Counted from the stretch's first letter, positions 12,081-24,200 are shown. The stretch is 64,000 bases of DNA from Brachynemurus nebulosus (GCA_035578155.1 JAPWDM010000007.1:29982413-30046412); one strand, 5' to 3'. Notes: generated by a model not told the origin, from the sequence alone. Made by a program: numbers and translations.

Positions 12081-12969
12081 CCTTTAAGTATTTTGAGTTA
12101 CAACAATTTTTTATGAACTTTAAAGCGAAAATATAATTTCACGGTATATATATTTGGTAGAATATTGTTTTAAAGTGTTTTACGAGTACGAGGAAGTTGT
12201 GTGCCACACCCCATTCAGAGCATATTTTTAATTCAAATGATAAAATTTCACCATGAAGATAAGATTTCGGTTAATTTTACACTTCCAGTTATGTCAAAAA
12301 TAAAAAAAAAAAAAATTAAACCCATTATCTTCTCTAATGCTTGCATTATTAAAACTTTAGATTTTATCATGTTCATTTTAAATTTAAAATTAAAAGTATC
12401 GGTCAATTTTATTCGTGTGTAAAAAGAAATCCAGAAAAAAATCGTCCAAAATTTCGATTTAAAATCAAAATGGATAAAGCGAACTGTTTTGAACGAAAAA
12501 GAACGCATAAAATTATGAAATAAAAATTTTTAACAAAACCGAAAAAAAAAGAATTACAAAAAGATTATTGTTAATAAATGAATAAAAAAAAAAAAAATTT
12601 TAAATGTATAAGTAAATTGAAAGTGCCCTCTGAAAACGAAATTCTTACGTTTTTTTATTTTTAATATAATAAATATTTTTATGCATTAGTCTGCTAAATT
12701 TTTATGGTTTTTAAGCTGGTACTGTCGAAATAAAAATGCATAGAGTTGTATATATATGTATACATATTGTTATGGTATATTAAAAGCTCAAAATGTCCCA
12801 AAATATATTTGATACTAGTTCGTTGAAATATTAATAAATAATATTTTTATGATGGAACGTGTTTGCAATATTGATAATATATTTTGGAACAAAAAATTTT
12901 TAAGTGGTAACAACAATCGAAACTTATGTGGTGAAACGTTATATGGATGTCTAACATTAGTACCGTGAT
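12081..12969. other. AT-rich low-complexity stretch
   Basis: I see no gene. Long A runs occur at 12302-12314 and 12585-12597. Open frames on both strands at 12201-12508 are Lys/Phe/Ile-rich readings of AT-rich sequence. Confidence 0.45.
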
Positions 12970-12977
12970 ATCGACAA

Positions 12978-13402
12978 TAGTGATGTCGAATCGAGATGCA
13001 ATTAGTCGATTAATCGACTAAAGTTGTTTTTTGACAAAATTAGTCATTAGTCGAAAATATCGAGCATAGAATAGTCGATTAATCGACTAAATTTTTAATC
13101 GAATTCATGAATAGGGTAACCTTTGTAACTCTTTCAAAAACAATATTTTAAATTTAATTATTGACTTTTATTATTATTATTTTTAAAAAAAAAAGTTACA
13201 TATTTATTATTCACATAAAAGTAAAAAATCATAAAAAATCATAAATAATGCAGAAAAATTATTAATCGTCTTTAGTCATTTAAAAAAATATTAGTCATTT
13301 TAGTCATTTAGTCGACAGTAAAATAATCGATTAAAAAGTGACCAAAAGTAAACAAAATTAGTCGACTAAACCGATTAATCGATTAATTACTCGACATCAC
13401 TA
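12978..13402 (+). mobile_element. hAT-type MITE, family B, copy B4
   Basis: It starts TAGTGATGTCGAATCG and ends TCGACATCACTA. The perfect 8-bp target duplication is ATCGACAA (12970-12977, 13403-13410). The subterminal AGTCGATTAATCGACTAA words match the other B copies. Confidence 0.92.
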
Positions 13403-13696
13403 ATCGACAAGCGCAGATCCAAGGAGATCATTACCGCTCTGACCCTCCCTGCACGAAGAAAAATTCTCTGCTAACTTAAGAGTTGAACGTGCCTTTGTTT
13501 CTAACATGTTTAATTATTGTGTAACACATTTTAGTTGCAATTTCAACGAAAATCTTCCACCCTGTACAGATGCAAATTTTAAGCTGGTCGTACACTGTGT
13601 TTTTTGAACGAGGTCGAAGTTTTCGACTTATCTTCGAAGATCAAAAAACTCCAATGTAAACATAAATATATTCGATTTTAGTTTCTTTTTGAAAAT

Positions 13697-13900
13697 TCAG
13701 TTATTCTCCTCAACCGCTGTACTGGTGGGACTTGAGCCCGAAACTGTGATAGAAATGTAATTTATGTGCCAGCAAGATAACTCTCGAACGAAACATCCTA
13801 TTCTCATGAAATTTAAGAAAAATGTTGGAGCCCCAAATTTACTGATACGTTTTTTAGCCAAATATGTCCGGTACTGTGAGTGCATGATTTTTTGGGAGTT
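13697..13900 (+). repeat. Dispersed repeat H, copy H1
   Basis: This segment matches the complement of copies at 17862, 37275 and 41259. The shared block includes ATAACTCTCGAACGAAACAT followed by CCTA and a TTACGAAATTTG-like stretch. Overlapping open frames on both strands (13697-14024) fall in this repeat and are not recognisable proteins. Confidence 0.6.
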
Positions 13901-14046
13901 TGCTATCGTAAGGAGCGGAAAAATTCACATAAAACAGATTTTTGGACCATTATTCTACGAAAATTCGTTTCCGAGCAAAATTAAAGAGACTGATTTTATT
14001 TTATTTATATTTTGTTACGGATAAAAGAAAAACAAGCTTCGAAATC

Positions 14047-14756
14047 TATGTGTCAAATCTATACACAAGATTTGTGTCAATGATTTAACAAACAAGAGGA
14101 CATACATTTTGTGTTAATTTTTCAAATTTATCAGAGTTAGTTGTCAAACTTTTTTATTCAATATTTTACTTCCACTGCAGTTTAAGATACATATTTGAAA
14201 ATCGTCAAAAATTATAACGATTTTGTTCATATGTTATTATAAATGAGACTCAAAGAATGCAGAGTAAGTCAGTCCTTTGTAAAAATTCTGTAAGCTTACT
14301 TGAGATTGTATATTATAATATTATAATATATAATCTCAAGTAAGCTTACATGATTTTTTGAAACTGAATCTGTAACAAAATAACCTTAGTATGTAAGAAA
14401 ATTGTTTCATTTTTAAACGTTAAATAAAACTATATTCGTCAATAACTAAAAAAACTTTTGTTTAATAATAAAAATTACTCTCATCTTTTTTATTATATAT
14501 ATTTTGGTAGATATATATTCTAATGTAACTTACGTATTTATAACATTCTTTTAATTTACACAAAGATTGTGTTACTTCTTTGTTGTTCAAAACAAGTTAA
14601 CATTTTTATTCTGTTAAATCGAAATTTTGTGTTAATATTTTCATTTAACACAAACACGAAATGTAACATTAACGCAGGGTTGTGTTACCTACTTATTTAA
14701 TACAAAAATTTTAACCACTAGTTTTTTTTACGCAGAACACAAATTTTTTTACTGTG
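14047..14756 (+). mobile_element. TA-type element K, copy K2, left-truncated and rearranged
   Basis: The right terminus CAGAACACAAATTTTTTTAC followed by TGTGCA matches the end of the K copy at 33228-34184. The left TIR is missing and the copy begins at an internal TATGTGTCAAATCT word. It carries many TTGTGTTAA / TTAACACAA words. A 62-bp palindrome at 14289-14350 joins two segments whose relative orientation differs from copy K3. Confidence 0.6.
14289..14350. repeat. 62-bp palindrome inside K2
   Basis: TGTAAGCTTACTTGAGATT at 14289-14307 is repeated inverted at 14332-14350. A nearly palindromic TATATTATAAT core lies between. K3 at 32086 has only an imperfect, shorter version of this hairpin. 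Confidence 0.8.
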
Positions 14757-15441
14757 CATTTCCAAGATACGAGATTACATCAAAAAGCCATCGACTGCTC
14801 TGTTTTAGTCAAACTACTGTACCGGCATATCTACCAACAAACTAAAAGAATTTTAATGTATTGACGAAAAAAAAAAATTCCCAGCCATTTAATAATTGAT
14901 ATTCTCGATCAATATTAATCAATAATCAATTAATAACAGATTTGCTACTTCATTTCTTCAACACTATTCATAAAGAGTATATTAACCAGCTTCAGTGATA
15001 GAACTTGATTAGAAAATCATCAAAACAATATCGTGAAAAAGAATATTAAAATTTCACAAAAGAGTATTACATTTTCAAGTAAGAAAATAATTATTTTCAA
15101 AGGAAGTGACTAATGTAAAAAAAAGTAGAATTAATCGTTTATATACGCAAATTCCGTGAATCACGCGGTATAACTATATAAGTAAATAGATTAATTTGGA
15201 AGGACTATTTTTAATTAATTCATTTAATTATTTGAATACTAATCGAAAAAAATTAACATATATTACTCATATAAATTTTAATAAATATTTATCAAAGAAC
15301 TATCAATAACTAATTTTGTTTTTACCAAAAATTTTTCAAACTTGTTTCAAATAGTTTATTATGTAACCAATATATATTTACCTATGTATTAAATTTTAAT
15401 TTTAATTAAAATTCAGAAAAAAATTATTTATATTTATTTTT
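14757..15441. other. AT-rich unique stretch
   Basis: I see no gene, TIR pair or tandem structure. The sequence is strongly AT-rich. Confidence 0.45.
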
Positions 15442-16068
15442 TTAAGTTATCATTACAGTGTGATCGGTCGAAAAATAGTCAATTTTCACAATTTTTTTCG
15501 GATGGATAGGATGGGGGAATGGGGATGAATTTTTTTTACCATTAATACCACTATTTAACAATATAAAAATATTTTTTTTATTTTTATTTATTTATTTTTT
15601 ATAATTATTATAATTTTTTGAAAAAAGTGTCTAAAACAGGGCGAAATTTGGTGCCCACGATTGAGGCCGCAGTTTTTATCCGAAAAAAAAAATCAAATAA
15701 ATTATCAATGTGTAGGTAAGCCGCTATGTTCAAAAAATGGCGGCGTTTTGAATAAAAAACAAATTTTTTTACAGTTTTCCGGATTGATTGATTTTTACAG
15801 ATTAATAATCCATTCGATTTTTTTTTATTTTTAGATAAAAATTGCGGCCGCAATCGTGGGCACCAAATTTTGGCCTTTTTTAAAGACACTTTTTTCAAAA
15901 AATTATAATAATTATAAAAAAAAATATTAAAAAAAATATTTTTGTGTTGTTAAATAGTGTTATTAATCGTAAAAAAAATTCATCTCCATTCCCCCATTCT
16001 ATCCATCCGAAAAAAAAATTATGAAAATTGACGATTTTTCGGTCGATCACACTGTGATGGGGCCTTAA
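15442..16068. mobile_element. Fold-back element D1 with TTAA ends
   Basis: Two arms of about 260 bp form a large imperfect palindrome around a roughly 100-bp loop. The outer ends are TTAAGTTATCATTACAGTGT and, read inverted, TTAAGGCCCCATCACAGTGT. TTAA lies at 15442-15445 and 16065-16068. Each arm holds a GGGGGAATGGGGATGAATTT block and a GCGGCCGCAAT-like block near the loop (intact GCGGCCGC only in the right arm). The 96-residue minus-strand frame is repeat-derived. The TTAA ends suggest piggyBac-type mobility. Confidence 0.75.
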
Positions 16069-16070
16069 AT

Positions 16071-16460
16071 TACAGTATATCCTTTTTTTATACGGGGGAT
16101 AAGGATCACATAAAATGGTTTCATGGAAAATACATAACTCAAAATGCTCTAAACCTCACGATTTTCTTAAAAATTGTTTTTCTAAACAAGATAAAGCATT
16201 AATTTACACACGAGAACATTTTTTATATTCTTAATTCATAAAAACAATTAATACATAACTTTATCGCAAATTAATGTTCAAACCGTTTTCATTTTGATGG
16301 GCATTTTAAAAAAAAATTAAAAAATCATACAAAAGCGATGATCGCATAAAAACAGTTTTTGTTCTATTAAATATTTTTTTTAAATAATTTGGTATTTTTT
16401 TTACAAAATTGTTTTTTTTTTTTTTTTTTTTTCAAAAAGAAATTACGAAAATCAGCTGCA
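16071..16460 (-). mobile_element. Family C element, diverged copy C4
   Basis: The internal sequence is the complement of C1 (TAAAGCATTAATTTACAC and CCTCACGATTTTCTT blocks). The right edge reads ATCAGCTGCA, a remnant of the CAGCTGAACTC terminus. The left edge TACAGTATATCC is degenerate. A 21-T run lies at 16412-16432. It abuts D1 almost directly. Confidence 0.6.
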
Positions 16461-17342
16461 CTCAGCGGAATTTTGACAGATTTTAGTATAACAAAATATG
16501 TGTGAGAATTCGTTAGAAGGGAAGCTTCTTTCGCCATTTTCCATTTTTAAGCCCCATTTATGAAATAGTCAGTCAACCAAATTTTTGCCCAGTAGTTAAA
16601 ATTTTGTATGGTGATATCTTTTAGTATTAGAAGACGCCCCTTAAAAAATCAAGTCTTAATCATCCGGGAAAATGCTAGAAAATTAATAAAATTTTCTGTT
16701 CTCGTTATTATATATCTTTTGCTGTTACGGGTATTACGTTTGGTTAACTTCGCTGGTCTATATTCAACACTCTTAAAGAAAATACTTTTCTTTAAGCCAC
16801 TCTAGAACCCTGACCGGGCCTGACCTAATGCGTGTCCAAGACATGTTCGAACTGAGTTTGAGCTATTCTAACAAAAATTAATTTTTGAAATGTCACAGTA
16901 TCTACTCGGCGTCATTTAAAAACCAAATAACACTTTCAAAACGAACATATCCAATTTCCAAATTATATAAATTAAAAAACTGAAAATGAATAAAATTAAA
17001 ATTCATTACTATGTCGGATCTTTTAAAATAATTAACGTGTGGTAATTACATTTATTTGATTTTTAATTACAGGTTATTAAAATTTTTTTATTTATTCATG
17101 TATTTTGAAAAGACATTAACTCACCATTCAAATTTGAATTGCTAATCAAAATTTGAACGCACTTTTTTTAACCGAAAATTTCATATATAATTTTTAAAAC
17201 TATGCAAACGTAAACAATAATTAACCTAATATTATTTTGAAAAAATTTTCTGTTGAATTCCGTCCATATTATTAAAATTATGTCTAAATGTGAGAGGCAG
17301 TTATTTTAATTTTAACTGAAATTGACGAGCTTGTTAACGTGA
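16461..17342. other. AT-rich unique stretch
   Basis: I see no gene. The 65-residue frame at 16608 has no recognisable family features. Confidence 0.4.
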
Positions 17343-17349
17343 TCAAGTA

Positions 17350-17450
17350 TGGTAGGGCCTAGAACCTAGATGGTAAGGCACTTAATTGGTTATCAAGATA
17401 TCCTGGGTACGAGTCCCAGCCGCCGATTCAGTTTGATAATTTTTTAAACA
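17350..17450 (+). mobile_element. tRNA-derived SINE, copy 1
   Basis: A tRNA-like head carries a pol III B-box-like GGTACGAGTCC (17406-17416) within a T-arm whose 5-bp stem CTGGG/CCCAG is intact. An anticodon-like arm CTTAA...TCAAG and a weak A-box region CTAGATGGTAAGGC lie upstream. After the head comes GATTCAGTTTGATAATTTTT, identical over at least 18 bp to the tail at 38841. It is not an intact tRNA gene. Confidence 0.65.
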
Positions 17451-17861
17451 GTATTAATTAAATGTCAAAAAAGGTACTACATTTTGAACATCAATACTAC
17501 AGTACGAGTCAGGGTTGCCAAATTGGGCTACTTATCGCCAAAATGGCTACTTTTGAAGTTTTTTGGGCGACAAATTTTGTGGCTGGGTTATTTTTAACAA
17601 TTTGAATCCTATGAACCTAGAATCTAGAAACAATGAACTAGAGTCCAAGAGGTTGTAGAGAGTTTTCTCCTTTTTTTTGCTCGTTAATTTTTTTAAGGTG
17701 GGGGGAAAAAAGTGATCGGTCTTCGGCGACTTTTCTTGCCAAACAAGACGAGTGTTTTCTTTTTGGTGGTCAATTGTTTTTTCGACAAAAAATGAGGACC
17801 GATGTTTGGGGTATTTTTTACTACAAATGGCAACTTTTTAGTCAATACGAAGCGAGTTTTG
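17451..17861. other. Spacer
   Basis: I see no gene. CAGGGTTGCCAAATTGG at about 17511 resembles a hAT-style terminus, but no matching opposite end was found. Confidence 0.35.
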
Positions 17862-18185
17862 AAAATACCCCTGTCGCAGCATCCTGCATAACAGCGAATT
17901 TCCGTTTATAAAAATTAGTTTTTCTCGGAAACTAGCTGACATAGAAAAAAAGTTTGAAGATTTTTTTTATGTAATTTTTTCTTCTCTTTTAAATGGTTTA
18001 AAAAAATTTTACAAAAATTTTTGAATAAGTGGAAATTTTGGCAAAAAATTAATTTTTTGCAAGAACAAAAACCATGTTCCTGGCATCCGATGTGTCTGGC
18101 TGACGAACTCATCCAAGGATTTGGGACTCACCAAGTTTTGTAAAAACTGGATACTTCGTTCGAGAGTTATCGCGCGTACACACAC
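17862..18185 (-). repeat. Dispersed repeat H, copy H2
   Basis: The copy runs from AATACCCCTGTCGCAGCATC to CGAGAGTTATCGCGCGTAC. It matches 37275-37620 and 41259-41560 on the same strand and H1 on the opposite strand. The minus-strand open frames over it (17915, 18009) are not recognisable. Confidence 0.65.
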
Positions 18186-18224
18186 ATATATATATTCATT
18201 CCCACTTTCCAATACGGGAAAATA

Positions 18225-19090
18225 TCGCCAAAAAGGGAGAAATGTTTTTTGTTGGCAGTAACAGAGTCAATGCACATCAAAAATTTCCGGTTCATAGACC
18301 GAAACGTATAGAAATTGTGGAAAGTGTCACTAACGAACAAACACTTTTTCAATAATCGTGAAATCGACTTTAATTTTTTTGTTTTAGTTCTTTTTAACGA
18401 CAAATCGATGGTTTTCGAGAAAAGTGACATAAGTCCAAAAACGGCTTTTCACGTTTTATGTGAAAAACAAACTTCCAAATATGTATATTTTTATGTGGAA
18501 AAATGTCATAAGTGTAACTTGAAACATGGCTAAGAGAGAACGTAAGTGTCGTTTTGGTTCGAGACCGAATCGCATCGAGACATATCAAGAAAACTGTCAT
18601 AAATCAGTTGTGTTTTGGTGTTGGTTGGGTAAGCATCGTTTTCTTTCTAGATAAACGGCATATCTAAAAAAGTGTCTAATAAAATTAAAATTTCATAGTT
18701 TTTTTTTTCAGGAAAAGTGACATATATAAAAAAAATACTGGTATCAGATACATTTAATTTATCAGGAAAAGTGTCATATTCTTAGTTGTGACGTTTTTCA
18801 TGATCAATATTTTTTTGCAGCCTAATCAAAATTTGCAACATAATAAAAATTTTAAAGAAAAATGTCACATCTGGGAAAAAAATAATTTTTATTTTCTTAA
18901 ACTGCAAAAAGAAATATATGAAACTAGAAGAAAAGTCATTTTCCAATATATTATTTTATAACAATAGCACAAATAAATTAAAAGTTTACAAAATTAATAA
19001 AGATGATGAAAAAAACTTAATAGTTTGTTCAAATAATTTTAAAAATGATTTCCTGCAAAATCAAGTTTTTTGACTTGTGTCAGTTTTCTG
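18225..19090. repeat. Region T: reiterated GAAAAGTGTCATA word
   Basis: Variants of GAAAAGTGACATA / GAAAAATGTCATA occur at about 18419, 18497, 18588, 18714, 18764 and 18858. Weaker forms lie at 18311 (GGAAAGTGTCAC) and, inverted, at 19072 (GTGTCAGTTTTC). The spacing is irregular, so this is not a tandem satellite. It resembles the word-reiterating TIR elements elsewhere, but its termini are not clear. Confidence 0.5.
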
Positions 19091-19682
19091 GAAAACCATC
19101 GAAATATAGCTTTTCTATCCCGGTATCTCAGGTCCTGATCTCCTTTAAGTAAAATCGAAAAATGAAACAATTGAATCGAAGTAAGAAATAAAGGCTGTTA
19201 CATTATTTAACCCTTCCAATAAACACAATATAAATATATCCTAACACTTTAAAAAATTAAAAATCTTATACATTAAATAATAATAATACATATAATTTTG
19301 AATAATAAATTAAAAATTTTGTATACGATTCCCCCTGGTAACTGATTCGATAAATATTGCGTCCATCATTGTCTATTATAATTGATCGAAATGAGATGAA
19401 TGATTGCGTACGACACAGTTATATTTATGGGTATTGTATTTCGATTGTTTTAATCGTTTTTTATTTGAAACTCTGGTGAATTTTTAAAAACCAGTCCCCG
19501 CTTTGTATACATACAAATACACAACAATACAACTGGTATCAAAAATATTGTATCATCTACGATTTGAATTTTTGAAACGTTGATTTCGATAATTAACTAA
19601 AGTAACGATAATTACTGGAAACTCGTTTTAAACAAAACTAAGGTCACACTAAAGTCCTCCTTATTTAAGTACGACTGAAAGG
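19091..19682. other. AT-rich unique stretch
   Basis: I see no gene and no clear repeat structure. Confidence 0.4.
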
Positions 19683-19690
19683 TCGGAGTT

Positions 19691-20154
19691 TAGTGATGAG
19701 CAAAATTAGTCTTGGTCTTGCAGTCTTGTCATGGTCTTGCATTTTTGCAAGACCAAGACTATGTATACCAAGAGTAAGACTAAGACCAAGACTATAAGTA
19801 TGGCTGCAAGACCAATACCAAGACTTAAGTGAGCAAGACCAAGACAAAAGCAAGAAAAAAGCAAGACTCTTGCTAAACTATTTAAATAGTTTGAAAGTAT
19901 AATTAATACCGTAAAGAGAGAAAATTCTGATTTTAGAAGGAAAAAATTCGGTAATAAAAAAATGCAAGAAAGTGCAAGATTTTTTAGCAATACCAAGGCC
20001 AAGACGAAGATCAAGACTGCATTTTGCAAGACCAGGACCAAGACCAAGACTGAAACTGCTCCAGTAAGACCAAGACCAAGATTCTTAATGCAAGAACAAG
20101 ACCAATACCAAGACTGCCAAGTCTTGGTCTTGGTCTTGCATTTTCTCATCACTA
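19691..20154 (+). mobile_element. hAT-type MITE, family A, copy A2
   Basis: The ends are TAGTGATGAGCAAAATTAGT and TTTTCTCATCACTA. The 8-bp target duplication is TCGGAGTT (19683-19690) / TCGGAGTC (20155-20162). Both arms are CTTGGT/CAAGAC word arrays. The core contains ATTTAAATAGTTTGAAAG, as in the other A copies. Leu/Val-rich and Lys/Thr-rich open frames here (up to 171 residues) are readings of the hexamer repeats. Confidence 0.92.
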
Positions 20155-20162
20155 TCGGAGTC

Positions 20163-20640
20163 TGATTCGCAAAACTGGCTGTCCTCGTGAACAATTTTCT
20201 AGAGTTTCTCGTAGGTCTCAAGCCGATCCTTCGACCTCCACTCGCATCATAATTATGTATAGACAGTGGATAAAATGATTCCTAACAGAGTTGACGTATA
20301 AAATATTCTGGATTAGGGGCGGGACTACAAAAGTTAGTACTATATTATTGTCATCTAAATTTATTTCAGAACAGATGTACATATTTTCGGCAAAGAAATA
20401 AAACTTGTTGACCCCCGACCCCGTGCTGGTCGCAAATATATATTGCGACACTGTTAGGGACTCTTCTGACCCTTTTTGTTTCATGGAATTAAAAACTTAA
20501 AAACCTTTTCTGTATTTATATCATTCATTGTGAGCGAATTCTAGTTTCTAAAATTGAACCTAAGCATGCCAAATGGATTGTCTAGTTCAAAATAAAAATT
20601 TCCAATAATTAACATTTGAAAGATTTCCTTTGTAATTCAC
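20163..20640. other. Unique spacer
   Basis: I see no gene. The 88-residue minus-strand frame (20218-20484) has no recognisable motif. Confidence 0.4.
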
Positions 20641-20641
20641 T

Positions 20642-20782
20642 TTGTCACATTTCACTAAATTAAACTGTTTGGTTACGAGCTAGCTCTCGAATAATTGATT
20701 CATCTTTCATCATTTGATTATGAGTGAATAACTCGAAAGCTAGTTCGTAACTGAGCAGATTAATTTAGTGAAATATGACAAG
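20642..20782. repeat. Fold-back repeat U, copy U1
   Basis: Two arms of about 60 bp (20642-20702 and 20722-20782) are inverted copies sharing TTTCACTAAATTAA, GTTACGA and CTAGCT blocks. A second, rearranged copy is at 46394-46500. The right arm abuts element P. Confidence 0.65.
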
Positions 20783-20880
20783 GTACCGTAAACACGGATT
20801 ACTTGAGCACTAAGGTGTAACTTGAGCCCAAAACGGAAAAAGTATTATTTATTGTTTTGTGCTTAGTGTAGCCAGTAGTA

Positions 20881-20914
<34 letters not shown>
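20881..20914. repeat. (AAT)n microsatellite
   Basis: Eleven near-perfect AAT units lie within element P. Confidence 0.95.
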
Positions 20915-20916
<2 letters not shown>

Positions 20917-21358
20917 TTTATTTCCATAGATACATAAAGTACATAGGATCGTCAATAAATAAATGCTTAAATATAATAGTTACATAAGATGCAAGTCTAA
21001 TATTCAGTAAAAGTCAGTTACATGTTTATCTGATAGGTAACAGTACTAGGTTCACTGTGTTTATGTTTAGGTAGTTCTGAAAATTGACACTAGATGTCAG
21101 GCGAGTGTTGTTTACCTCTATTTAAAGTTGCTGTTTTTGTTATGTTGCTAACTTTCAACTGTAAAAAATATTTCGATAACTCACAAAGTAAAGTAAGTGT
21201 ATAATTTTCATATTTGCTTCGTTACTAAAGCAAATTCAGACACATTCATATGCCAGCTATTTCCTCAGTTTCTTAATTTAAGGTTTTGATAAACCAGTTA
21301 ACATAACCTTCAGTTTAGGGTAACTTGAGCCCATTATAACTTTGGTATAAAACGGTGC

Positions 21359-21505
21359 ATGGATCCAATTAAAAAGGCATGGAAGTGGTCCAACAACAAG
21401 GACGTATTATGCTATAAATGGGAAGATATAGTTAAGAAAATACCCCCACCTACACTAATCAAAAAAAGATTATTCTCTTTAGGTAGACTAAAAGACACAC
21501 TCTAA
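21359..21505 (+). CDS. Short unrecognised open frame in element P
   Basis: This 48-residue frame starts MDPIKKAWKWSN and ends GRLKDTL before TAA. It is charged and has two closely spaced tryptophans plus an IPPP motif near residues 28-31. That is less AT-skewed than the chance frames around it. Its place inside a TIR element makes a transposase fragment or captured exon possible, but I recognise no family. There is no supporting splice or promoter signal. Confidence 0.12.
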   Translation: MDPIKKAWKWSNNKDVLCYKWEDIVKKIPPPTLIKKRLFSLGRLKDTL

Positions 21506-21818
21506 CTCATAAAAATAATTTGGTATCCAAAACAATTTTTGTTTGAAAATTTTTATTCAGTTTTGATACCTATTCATGTTTTTTGTATAAATACATGTTT
21601 GTACAATCTGTTTTAGTTAGTAACCAACATCCTGCGTGGTCTTAAACTGTTTTCAAATGGAAATCACTTGGAAATTCAGGTTTGGGCTCAACTAACTCGA
21701 TCTTGAGGTTAACTTGAACCAAAATCTGAAAATTTATAAAATTTATGAACCATCAGAAAAAAATCCATATTAAGTAGGTATATAATAAACTAACCGTAGT
21801 CATATACAGATTAATATA

Positions 21819-22288
21819 CAGCTGAACTCTTTGTTATGTGTCATTATGAATCAAAATCACGAGACGGTAGGAAACTTAAATAATTACTATAATAACTTTC
21901 TTTGATAAAAATACTTTTTTAACGGCTTTTAAGCATTTAATTATAATACATTGCATTAGAACATAAGTTATTGCATCATTTAATTTTGTTAAAGATGTAT
22001 TTTTCAAAATATTCATAATATTATAAGATTGAAATAAAATGTTTCTACGTGTAAATTAATGCTTTATCTTGTTTATAGAAGCAACTTCTAAGGAAAGAGC
22101 GTTTTATGTGATGTTTTTTCGATGAAACTTTTTTTATGTGGCCCCGACCAACCGCACAAAAAAAGTTTTTTGTACAATCTGGATCGAACTATACTTTTTA
22201 TAGCTATTTATGATATTTTTGAATATATTTATTTTGTGCGATTTTTCTTATGCGGTCCCTATCCACCGCACAAAAAAGAGCTCAACTG
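21819..22288 (+). mobile_element. Family C element, copy C2 (nested in P)
   Basis: It begins CAGCTGAACTCTTTGTTATG and ends AAGAGCTCAACTG, flanked by TA (21817-21818, 22289-22290). It lacks roughly 60 bp near the left end that C1 has, but otherwise follows C1 closely. The 71-residue frame within it is repeat-derived. Confidence 0.8.
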
Positions 22289-22629
22289 TACTGTATTCTC
22301 TACCCCAAATAAATATAATAGTTACGCTAAATTTTAAAAATTATCAGATCATTTACAAATCTGGACTCAAGTAACTCGTGTTTACGGTAATTTATTTGTT
22401 AAAATTTCTTTTGTATATTTTAAATCAACCAATATTTTTGGCATACATTGTATATAGACCAATTTTTGTTAAAGTTAGTAGATGTGTTTTGAGGCTTGCT
22501 ATAAAACTACGTTATGTATATCGTATTCGAATTTCAGCTCTGTAAAAATTCTCAGACAAAATAAATCATAAAACTCGTTATGACCAAGCAAAGAAGTTCA
22601 AATGAATTTTTGGTTTAATTCTTCACTGC

Positions 22630-23162
<533 letters not shown>

Positions 23163-24102
23163 GGGTAAGTGCGGGAGAGATGCCGCAGTAGTCATAGTTC
23201 GTTCGTTGATTGATAGATAGCGCGATTTATGGATTATATGTTTAAAATGAGTTACTATGAGTTACTTATTTAAGCTGTATATGGTAACATTTATGATTAG
23301 TCCATCAGTTTAATAATTATCCAATTTTTATTATTGAAATGTAAGTTTTTTAACATAATATTTTATCAAGCATTTACCTCATTAGAATTTAAGAATGTAT
23401 ATTTCATTGTTTTAATGAAAATGAGTTTTGTTATTAATTTAGGTATATTTTAAAAGTACTGTATAAAATTTTAGGTTAGAATTCCGCACTATGCTTGCTA
23501 TAGCAACATGCGGCATCTATCCCAACAAAATGGAGAGATGCCGCATTTAAAGTTGGTATAGATGCCGCATCATATTACATGTTAAAAACATAGACTTATA
23601 CCTTAATTATGCAATTTTTTTTTGGACCGTAAATTCTGCCACGTAAATATAAAACATCCATTAATTGATCAGGAAGAGTTTTCGTATTAGTCAAGATAAC
23701 GAAAATAATGATGATTGCCTGTGTATTGAAGTTTTGAAAAGTACTCAGAAACAAAAAAAAGTTTACTGGTTAAGATGTATAAAGTGCCAAAAATGGTTAC
23801 ATATGGCATACATCATGTATGGAGAAGTGTGTAAAATGTAAAATTTTTAATATGAACTATGCGACGTCTCACCTTCTTTGATGCGGCATCTCTCTCATAG
23901 GTGTGGGAGAGACGCCGTTTTGCAGGCTCTACAAAAATGTTAATTATGAATCCTTTATGACTCAAAATTTAAAATTATTTATAAATAATTTTAAAGAACA
24001 ATGTTTACATTTATTGTGTACCAAATTTCAAATCAATTAAATGCATACTTTAAGAATTATCAAGTGTTTTCAAAATGTGCGGCATTTCTCCCGCATTCAC
24101 CC
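23163..24102. mobile_element. Element O: TIRs with reiterated GAGAGATGCCGCA word
   Basis: The left end GGGTAAGTGCGGGAGAGATG is matched, inverted, by GGGTGAATGCGGGAGAAATG at the right. The terminal word recurs at about 23509 (inverted), 23531, 23557, 23881 (inverted) and 23903, giving seven occurrences with the ends. The exact target duplication is unclear. No coding frame is seen. Confidence 0.65.
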
Positions 24103-24200
24103 ATTCATCGATCTATAATATTTACTGATCTAAACATATCCAAAACATATTTACAGTACAATTAAAACTTAGAGTAATGTCCCTATGAATAATGCCGTTC

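Larger units (their letters stand above)
20786..22387. mobile_element. Element P: TA-flanked TIRs with reiterated ACTTGAG word
   Basis: The ends are CCGTAAACACGGATTACTTG and, read inverted, CCGTAAACACGAGTTACTTG, each flanked by TA (20784-20785, 22388-22389). The words TAACTTGAGCCC and variants recur at about 20818, 21319, 21684 (inverted) and 21706. An (AAT)n tract and a complete family C element are nested inside. A 48-residue frame is the only coding-like segment. It looks like a mariner-type non-autonomous element. Confidence 0.7.

Noticed and set aside
17350..17425. Possible tRNA gene
   Set aside because: The T-arm is intact, but the acceptor stem and A box are poor. The downstream tail shared with 38841 identifies a SINE.
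19706..20221. 171-residue minus-strand open frame, the longest in the window
   Set aside because: It reads through the CTTGGT arms of hAT MITE A2 (Leu/Val-rich repeats) and its flank. Equivalent frames appear in every A copy.
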